Assembly: GCA_016926925.1 (NCBI GenBank)
Contig: JAFGNQ010000079.1
Location: forward strand, 1-10,622
DNA from: Candidatus Aminicenantota bacterium
GTDB taxonomy: Bacteria > Acidobacteriota > Aminicenantia > Aminicenantales > Aminicenantaceae
Reading direction: 5' to 3'
DNA: 10,622 bases
Under the pieces are notes generated by a model. It ran no database searches. It saw only the letters and a list, made by a program, of their open reading frames with translations, and had not been told where the DNA came from. The position numbers were made by a program, and so were the translations under genes. Within the stretch, counting starts at the first letter, position 1; every line of letters starts with the position of its first letter. Of the stretch, positions 6,209 through 10,622 are shown one piece after another.

Positions 6209-7333
6209 ATGAATATGAATGATAACTCCGGTGCCTGCCGGTACGGCAAAGATCGGCCCGGAAAGGTTTTCCGCCGGAGAAAAACACGACAGATCGAGAT
6301 CGGCGGTGTTGCGGTCGGCGGGGATGCTCCCATCATCGTTCAGTCCATGACAAAAACGGACACCCGGGACCGGATAAGCACCATTGCCCAGATCGAGCAA
6401 ATGGTAGGTGTGGGCTGCGAAATCGTCAGGGTGGCCGTGCCCGACACAGAAGCGGCTGGTGCGCTGAAGGACATAAAAAAACACATCGCGGTTCCCTTGA
6501 TCGCGGATATCCATTTCGACTTCAAACTCGCTTTGGCCGCTCTTGAGCAGGGTGTGGACGGTCTGCGCATCAATCCCGGAAATATCGGCTCTAAAAGAAA
6601 AATCCAGCAGGTCGTGGCTGCAGCCAAGGAGAGGTCTGTGCCGATAAGGATCGGAGTGAATGCGGGATCGCTCGAAAAGGATCTGCTCCGCAAATTCGGC
6701 GCAGCGAGCCCGGAAGCCATGGTCGCAAGCGCCGTGCGTCATGTGCGCATTCTCGAGGATTTGAATTTCAACCTCATAAAATTGTCCTTGAAAGCCTCGG
6801 ATGTGCAGCGAACTCTGAGAGCCTATCGATTGATGGCCGAAAAGGTTGACTATCCTTTTCATGCCGGGATAACCGAGGCGGGAAGCCTGCTTTCAGGATC
6901 TATCAAGTCTGCGGCCGGGATCGCTCTGTTGCTCCACTACGGCTTGGTCGATACGCTTAGGGTGTCGCTCACGGCACCGCCTGAGGAGGAGATCCGGGTT
7001 GCCTATCGGATCCTTTCCAGCTTCGGGGTCCGGTCTCGAGGTCTGAATATTGTCTCTTGTCCGACTTGCGGAAGGTGTGAAGTGGATCTGATGGCCATAG
7101 CCGCCGCTATTGAGAATCGGCTTTCTTCCATCGACGAAAACATCACCGTCGCCGTCATGGGATGTATGGTCAACGGACCCGGAGAAGCCAAGGAGGCCGA
7201 TATCGGGATCGCCTGCGGCAGGGGAGCGGGCGTCGTGTTCAAAAAGGGGGTTCTGCTCCGACGCCTCGAAGAGCACGAGATCGTTCCCGAATTCGTGGCC
7301 GAAGTGCATGACTACCTTAATAAACGCCGCTGA
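6209..7333 (+). CDS. ispG: (E)-4-hydroxy-3-methylbut-2-enyl-diphosphate synthase (IspG/GcpE)
   Basis: IspG is the [4Fe-4S] enzyme of the penultimate MEP step, reducing methylerythritol cyclodiphosphate to HMBPP with electrons from ferredoxin or flavodoxin. The TIM-barrel domain shows APIIVQSMT, VPLIADIHFD, LRINPGNIG and IRIGVNAGSLEKD. The C-terminal domain shows the cluster ligands in SCPTC (Cys284 and Cys287 from this start), Cys319 in MGCMVNGPGEA, and nearby Glu326. The chosen ATG (6209) gives 374 residues, close to E. coli (372), with a GAGAG stretch about 11 nt upstream. An in-frame ATG at 6152 would add 19 residues and overlap rseP by 25 bp without a clear ribosome binding site. This is the compact bacterial form, without the insert domain of plant-type GcpE. 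It is the last gene of the uppS operon. Confidence 0.96.
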   Translation: MNMNDNSGACRYGKDRPGKVFRRRKTRQIEIGGVAVGGDAPIIVQSMTKTDTRDRISTIAQIEQMVGVGCEIVRVAVPDTEAAGALKDIKKHIAVPLIADIHFDFKLALAALEQGVDGLRINPGNIGSKRKIQQVVAAAKERSVPIRIGVNAGSLEKDLLRKFGAASPEAMVASAVRHVRILEDLNFNLIKLSLKASDVQRTLRAYRLMAEKVDYPFHAGITEAGSLLSGSIKSAAGIALLLHYGLVDTLRVSLTAPPEEEIRVAYRILSSFGVRSRGLNIVSCPTCGRCEVDLMAIAAAIENRLSSIDENITVAVMGCMVNGPGEAKEADIGIACGRGAGVVFKKGVLLRRLEEHEIVPEFVAEVHDYLNKRR

Positions 7334-7507
7334 AAAAGGGAGCGAAAATTCCTTACTGTTGGGAACTGTGCGACCGGAGCGGTCTGTGACTCGCACTCAG
7401 TTTGCTCCTGCTCTCATACAAGCCGAACGATTTGTGCTTTGCTCTTCTTGGCAAACTCCAAGCTCTATCAGGCAAACGGGAATGTATACAGAGGAGATCA
7501 AATCCCT

Positions 7508-7536
7508 TGCGATTTTAATCGAGAAGCGATACTATA
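7508..7536 (+). promoter_or_regulatory. Possible sigma70-type promoter for larE
   Basis: TTGCGA (7508-7513) and TACTAT (7531-7536) are separated by 17 bp, each matching its consensus at 4 of 6 positions. Transcription would start near 7543, giving a leader of about 25 nt to the larE ATG at 7568. The 234-bp gap after ispG makes an independent promoter likely, but hexamers of this quality can occur by chance. Confidence 0.4.
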
Positions 7537-7567
7537 CAAAGACGAGAAACTTTCTGGGAAATTGACG

Positions 7568-8434
7568 ATGAAAAATGAAAAAACTACATCATTCAATGGA
7601 ATAAGCGAAGAAACTCTAGCCAAGTACGCGAAGCTGAAAAAATCGCTCGGGGAAATGAGCAGGGTATTGGTGGCTTTTTCCGGAGGAGTGGACAGCACAT
7701 TTCTCGTCAAAGTAGCGAAAGAGGTTTTAGGTGATGCCGTACTGGCCGTCATCGCGACCTCGGCTTCATACCCGAAGAGCGAGACCGATGTAGCCGTTAC
7801 CCTGGCTGAGGAGCTCAAGTTGCGTTACAGAGTTATCCAGAGCAGGGAAATGGATAATCCCGATTTCTTGAGCAATCCTCCTGACAGATGTTATCACTGC
7901 AAAACCGGTCTCTTTTCGGACTTGAAGGAAATCGCCGCGGCTGAGGGAATTCCCTTTGTTTTGGATGGGTCCAATCAGGACGACACAGGAGATTACAGGC
8001 CCGGTTTACAGGCATGTGCGGAGCTTGGCATAAAGTCTCCTTTGAGAGATGCGGCCCTGGACAAAAAGGAAATCCGTCTTCTATCCAAGGAGTTGGGACT
8101 TCCCACTTGGAACAAGCCTTCGATGGCCTGTCTTGCCTCCAGGTTTCCCTACCACACGCACATCGATGAAACCGGCTTGAATCGAATCGCCCGGGCGGAG
8201 GAGCATTTACGCTCCCTCGGATTTCATCAGGTCAGAGTCCGGCACCACGGCCAGATTGCACGGATTGAAGTGGACGTCGAAGATGTTCCCAAACTTACCG
8301 AGCCTCTTTTCCGAGGCAAGATTGTCGAATACATGAATAACCTGGGTTACCTGTACGTGACTCTTGATCTCGCCGGATACCGGACCGGCTCCATGAACGA
8401 ACCTTTGATCCAGTCTGATAAATCCAGGCGCTAG
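7568..8434 (+). CDS. larE: ATP-dependent sacrificial sulfur transferase LarE
   Basis: LarE is a PP-loop ATPase that adenylates a nicotinate-derived dinucleotide carboxylate (made by LarB) and donates sulfur from its own cysteine, toward the nickel-pincer (NPN) cofactor of lactate racemase and related LarA enzymes. The 288-residue product has the PP-loop SGGVDS (38-43), RCYHCK (107-112), DGSNQDD (133-139), PSMACLASRFPY with Cys188 at the sacrificial-cysteine position, and the C-terminal GYRTGSMNE (270-278). The frame extends upstream to an ATG at 7439, but those 43 extra residues lack family features and the ATG at 7568 puts the protein at normal length, with a GGGA about 9 nt before it. No larA, larB or larC is in the window, so its partner enzymes lie elsewhere or it serves another thiolation. 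It is convergent with the dehydrogenase gene, 49 bp apart. Confidence 0.93.
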   Translation: MKNEKTTSFNGISEETLAKYAKLKKSLGEMSRVLVAFSGGVDSTFLVKVAKEVLGDAVLAVIATSASYPKSETDVAVTLAEELKLRYRVIQSREMDNPDFLSNPPDRCYHCKTGLFSDLKEIAAAEGIPFVLDGSNQDDTGDYRPGLQACAELGIKSPLRDAALDKKEIRLLSKELGLPTWNKPSMACLASRFPYHTHIDETGLNRIARAEEHLRSLGFHQVRVRHHGQIARIEVDVEDVPKLTEPLFRGKIVEYMNNLGYLYVTLDLAGYRTGSMNEPLIQSDKSRR

Positions 8435-8483
8435 CCGCTCCCGCTTTGCTCCACGAATCAATATTTTTTTTGAATAGTCCAAG

Positions 8484-9470
8484 CTAAGTAACGAGATTGT
8501 CGGGTTTTTGACCCGAAAGGCCTTGGATCAGGTTTTTAGCGGCCATCATAGCCATTTTAAGGCGGGTTTCATAAGAGGCGCTGCCGATATGAGGGAGTAG
8601 CACGGCATTATCCAGATGAAGCAGCCGTTCCTCGATTTCCGGCTCCCTCTCATAGACATCCAGGCCTGCTCCCCAGATCCGTCCGCTCTCCAAAGCCTCA
8701 GCCAAGGCCTTCTCGTCCACCACCGGCCCTCTGGCTACGTTGATGAGGACTGCACCTTCCTTCATGAGCGATAGTTTCTCACCTGTGATCAGATGAAAGG
8801 TCTGAGGGTTGAGAGCGGTGTGGATCGTTACAAAATCCGCGGTTGACAGCAGCTCATCTAAAGACATGTGAATGGCGTTAAACTTCGCTTCTTCTTCCTC
8901 TCCGAGTTGTGTGGGGTCGGTGTAAACGACTTTCATCCGGAAGGACTGTGCCCTCAAAGCTACGGCCTTGCCGATACGGCCCATGCCGATGATTCCCAAA
9001 CACTTTCCCGTTATCTCTTTACCCAGAAATAAGTCGAGTTCCCATCCTTTGTATTTTTTTTGGCGTGTGAACCGGTCGGCTTGAGGGATCTTCCGAGCGA
9101 CGGCCAGCATCAGAGCCCAGGTGAGATCGGCTGTCGTCTCCGTCAATACTCCCGGGGTGTTGGTAACCATGATCCCTTTTTTCTTGGCATAGCCGGTGTC
9201 GATGTTGTCGTAGCCGACAGCACAGTTGGCGATGATTTTCAATCCGGGTGCTGCGTCCATGACGTCACGGTCAATAGGCGCCGTCAGCAAAGGGAGAAGC
9301 CCTTCTTTATCCTTGATCTTTGCAATGAGGTCATCTTTGGGGAGATAGGCTCCTTCCGTCCCCAGTTCCAACTCCGCATGTTTCATCAGAAAGTCCCAGG
9401 CCTCGGGCAGCAGCCTATGCGTAACAAGCACCTTCGGCTTCATTGGTCTCTCATCTCGCTCCATAATCAT
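8484..9470 (-). CDS. D-2-hydroxyacid dehydrogenase (glyoxylate/hydroxypyruvate reductase type)
   Basis: This is an NAD(P)-dependent oxidoreductase of the D-isomer 2-hydroxyacid dehydrogenase family, probably reducing glyoxylate or hydroxypyruvate (D-glycerate dehydrogenase-like); the exact substrate cannot be read from sequence. The 328-residue product has the cofactor motif GMGRIG (162-167) followed by Asp185 at the end of the second strand, which favours NADH over NADPH. The catalytic triad is complete: Arg247 in NVARGPVVDE, Glu276 in DVYEREP, His294 in LLPHIGSAS. The substrate-loop motif NCAVGYDNID (82-91) is typical. The ATG at 9470 overlaps the preceding gene's stop as ATGA. A second ATG at 9443 starts MKPKVLVTHRLLPEA, as relatives do, and has GAGAG just upstream, giving 319 residues; either is possible. 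Third gene of a minus-strand cluster. Confidence 0.93.
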   Translation of the reverse strand: MIMERDERPMKPKVLVTHRLLPEAWDFLMKHAELELGTEGAYLPKDDLIAKIKDKEGLLPLLTAPIDRDVMDAAPGLKIIANCAVGYDNIDTGYAKKKGIMVTNTPGVLTETTADLTWALMLAVARKIPQADRFTRQKKYKGWELDLFLGKEITGKCLGIIGMGRIGKAVALRAQSFRMKVVYTDPTQLGEEEEAKFNAIHMSLDELLSTADFVTIHTALNPQTFHLITGEKLSLMKEGAVLINVARGPVVDEKALAEALESGRIWGAGLDVYEREPEIEERLLHLDNAVLLPHIGSASYETRLKMAMMAAKNLIQGLSGQKPDNLVT

Positions 9471-10171
9471 TCCATGAATGGGAAAAAGTATTTCTGAATG
9501 TTTTTTGTCAGGTCGGGATGCTTGAAGTGGATTTTGTGTTTGTTTGCAGTAAGTTTGTCCGTTACAAGCATCAGGGCCGCAGGCTTTATGCCGTGAAACT
9601 CAGCCAAGGCGAATACTGCGGAAGCTTCCATGTCCACGAATCCGATGCCTTTTTTTCTGTTCTTTTCCAGCCAGGATTCCGTCTCCCTGAAAGGGGCATC
9701 GGTCGAGACTACCGATCCTTCAATACAAGGCAGTTTCCGGGTTCGCAGTGTCTGACGCACTTCACTCTGCAGGGATGTCGAGGGTCGGAATATTCTTCTC
9801 CGCGGAAAATAATGCCTTGATGTGCCTTCCTCGGATAGGGCTTTTGTTATCAAGATCGGGTCGGCGATGTTGGTTTCGGATTTAAGAGAACCGCAGAATC
9901 CCAGAATCAGCAATTCCTTCGCTCCGGATGCGACAAACCTCTCCAGCCAGATGACCGCCGTCGGAGCGCCGACAACGAGGTGGATGACGGCTGTTTCCTT
10001 CAACAGAAACACCTGTCCGAGCGGTGTTGTCGTCGCTTTTACGGCCCGCTTTTTCAGAGCTTTCCCTATGATCTTCGAGGGCGCGTCCATGGGAATGTAG
10101 AGAACCCTACTCCGTTCGAATCCGTGCAAGGGCTGCGGCTTGAAGAGCACCTTGCTTTTGCTTTTATTCAT
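9467..10171 (-). CDS. Phosphorylase-superfamily (PNP/UDP fold) protein, possible nucleosidase
   Basis: The 234-residue product has the core of the nucleoside phosphorylase fold: VVGAPTAVIWLERFVASGAK, the glycine-rich turn GFCGSL (91-96), VDMEASAVFALAEF (179-192) with the ribose-binding Met-Glu, and VTDKL with Asp205 at the position of the base-protonating Asp of E. coli DeoD (Asp204). It is near normal length for the family. Against DeoD from memory, the phosphate loop PGDPLR reads PMDAPSK here, and the RVGSCG segment reads ILGFCG, so the glycine and two arginines that bind phosphate seem lost. It may be a hydrolase or bind another ligand; substrate unknown. GGGAG lies about 10 nt before the ATG. 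It starts 59 bp after the serine hydrolase gene and overlaps the dehydrogenase by 4 bp, so the three are likely one operon. Confidence 0.82.
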   Translation of the reverse strand: MNKSKSKVLFKPQPLHGFERSRVLYIPMDAPSKIIGKALKKRAVKATTTPLGQVFLLKETAVIHLVVGAPTAVIWLERFVASGAKELLILGFCGSLKSETNIADPILITKALSEEGTSRHYFPRRRIFRPSTSLQSEVRQTLRTRKLPCIEGSVVSTDAPFRETESWLEKNRKKGIGFVDMEASAVFALAEFHGIKPAALMLVTDKLTANKHKIHFKHPDLTKNIQKYFFPFME

Positions 10172-10230
10172 CGCCCTTGATCTCCCTCTCAGTTTTATTC
10201 CAATGGAAGTTCCAACCGGAAATGGAAATG

Positions 10231-10622
10231 CTATTTTCCCTGTTTTTTGAAATCCAGGTTGAAAAAATGAAAATCGGGATTGGGGAGGTCGATTTTGAAG
10301 CTTATAACCTCCCCATCGGAATTGAAATTGAAGGTAATGAATCCTTCCGGCAAAAAATCGCCCTTGAACCTGATCTTGAACGTATCAAAGTGCCAGTGCT
10401 CCATCTTGCTGACAAAGACCTCTTTGGCCGGCAATAAAGTCAACCACAACTCATCATCCTTCAGCTCGATTTGGGCCGGCCCGTACATCCGATCCTCATA
10501 AAGGCCGGTGTACAGCTTTAAAGCCAGGGAAGGCCGGCTCTCTTCCACTCTTTTCGATGCTCTTGCCTCCTTTTTCTTTCCGGAGGCGGTCTCGGCCTTT
10601 TTTTTGATATCCAGAAATTCGG
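10231..10622 (-). CDS. Beta-lactamase-family serine hydrolase, C-terminal part (DUF3471), cut by window edge
   Basis: The frame is open to the right edge of the window, where it enters with EFLDIKKKAETASGKKKEA; only the last 130 or so residues are seen. A lysine/alanine-rich linker is followed by a domain with LALKLYTGLYEDRMYGPAQI, LWLTLLPAKEVFVSKMEHWH and FDTFKIRFKG, ending IDLPNPDFHFFNLDFKK. This pattern (YxGxYED-x-YG, LEHWHYDTF, DQPN-like end) is that of the DUF3471 domain found behind class C beta-lactamase/penicillin-binding-protein-like serine hydrolases. The catalytic SxxK and YxN motifs would lie outside the window, so activity cannot be judged. An internal GTG at 10548 is not a likely start because the domain continues upstream of it. 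It is first of the visible minus-strand cluster. Confidence 0.8.
   Translation of the reverse strand, partial: EFLDIKKKAETASGKKKEARASKRVEESRPSLALKLYTGLYEDRMYGPAQIELKDDELWLTLLPAKEVFVSKMEHWHFDTFKIRFKGDFLPEGFITFNFNSDGEVISFKIDLPNPDFHFFNLDFKKQGK

Noticed and set aside
7439..7567. N-terminal extension of larE, and a short frame at 7482-7565 starting MYTEEIKSLAILIEKR.
   Set aside because: The extension has no LarE features and crosses a plausible promoter. The short frame lacks a good ribosome binding site and any recognisable motif.
8435..8483. Possible bidirectional terminator between convergent larE and the dehydrogenase gene.
   Set aside because: There is a T8 run at 8464-8471 but no stable stem directly before it on the plus strand. 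Termination may occur here, but the sequence does not show a standard intrinsic terminator.
8500..8516. TCGGGT/ACCCGA hairpin at the 3' end of the dehydrogenase gene, and the 13-mer it shares with 2041-2053.
   Set aside because: The hairpin lies inside coding sequence with no T-run on either side, and a 13-base match is expected about once by chance in a window of this size.

Overview
The window looks like chromosomal DNA of an anaerobic Gram-negative bacterium. Desulfobacterota (the former deltaproteobacteria, Syntrophobacter/Desulfo-type lineages) is the most likely source. The reasons are a [NiFe]-hydrogenase maturation pair (hypC-hypD), the gene order uppS-cdsA-dxr-rseP-ispG, a LarE-type sulfur transferase, and mid-range GC genes separated by AT-richer intergenic DNA. 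This placement comes from gene content and order; no database search was run.

Layout. (1) 47-1402, minus strand: hypC then hypD, for assembly of the Fe(CN)2CO centre of [NiFe] hydrogenases; the operon probably continues out of the window to the left. (2) 1403-2083: a 681-bp stretch without a gene, holding an approximately 98-bp imperfect foldback, a perfect 27-bp inverted repeat whose spacer is G-rich on the minus strand, two 66-bp direct repeats, and at its right edge a consensus sigma70-type promoter. (3) 2084-7333, plus strand: a compact operon uppS-cdsA-dxr-rseP-ispG. It joins lipid-carrier synthesis (UppS), phospholipid precursor synthesis (CdsA), two steps of the MEP isoprenoid pathway (Dxr, IspG) and the site-2 protease of envelope stress control (RseP). 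Dxr and IspG make isoprenoid precursors that UppS ultimately uses. (4) 7568-8434, plus strand: larE, after a 234-bp gap that contains a plausible promoter of its own. (5) 8484-10622, minus strand, convergent with larE: the 3' end of a beta-lactamase-family serine hydrolase cut by the window edge, a phosphorylase-superfamily protein, and a D-2-hydroxyacid dehydrogenase overlapping it by 4 bp.

The protein-coding genes are mostly conventional. The less ordinary parts are the repeat cluster between hypC and uppS, the conflict between the uppS promoter and its annotated ATG (leaderless mRNA or an internal TTG start), and the phosphorylase-fold protein, which seems to lack the usual phosphate-binding residues. 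I did not find a convincing new multi-gene system.
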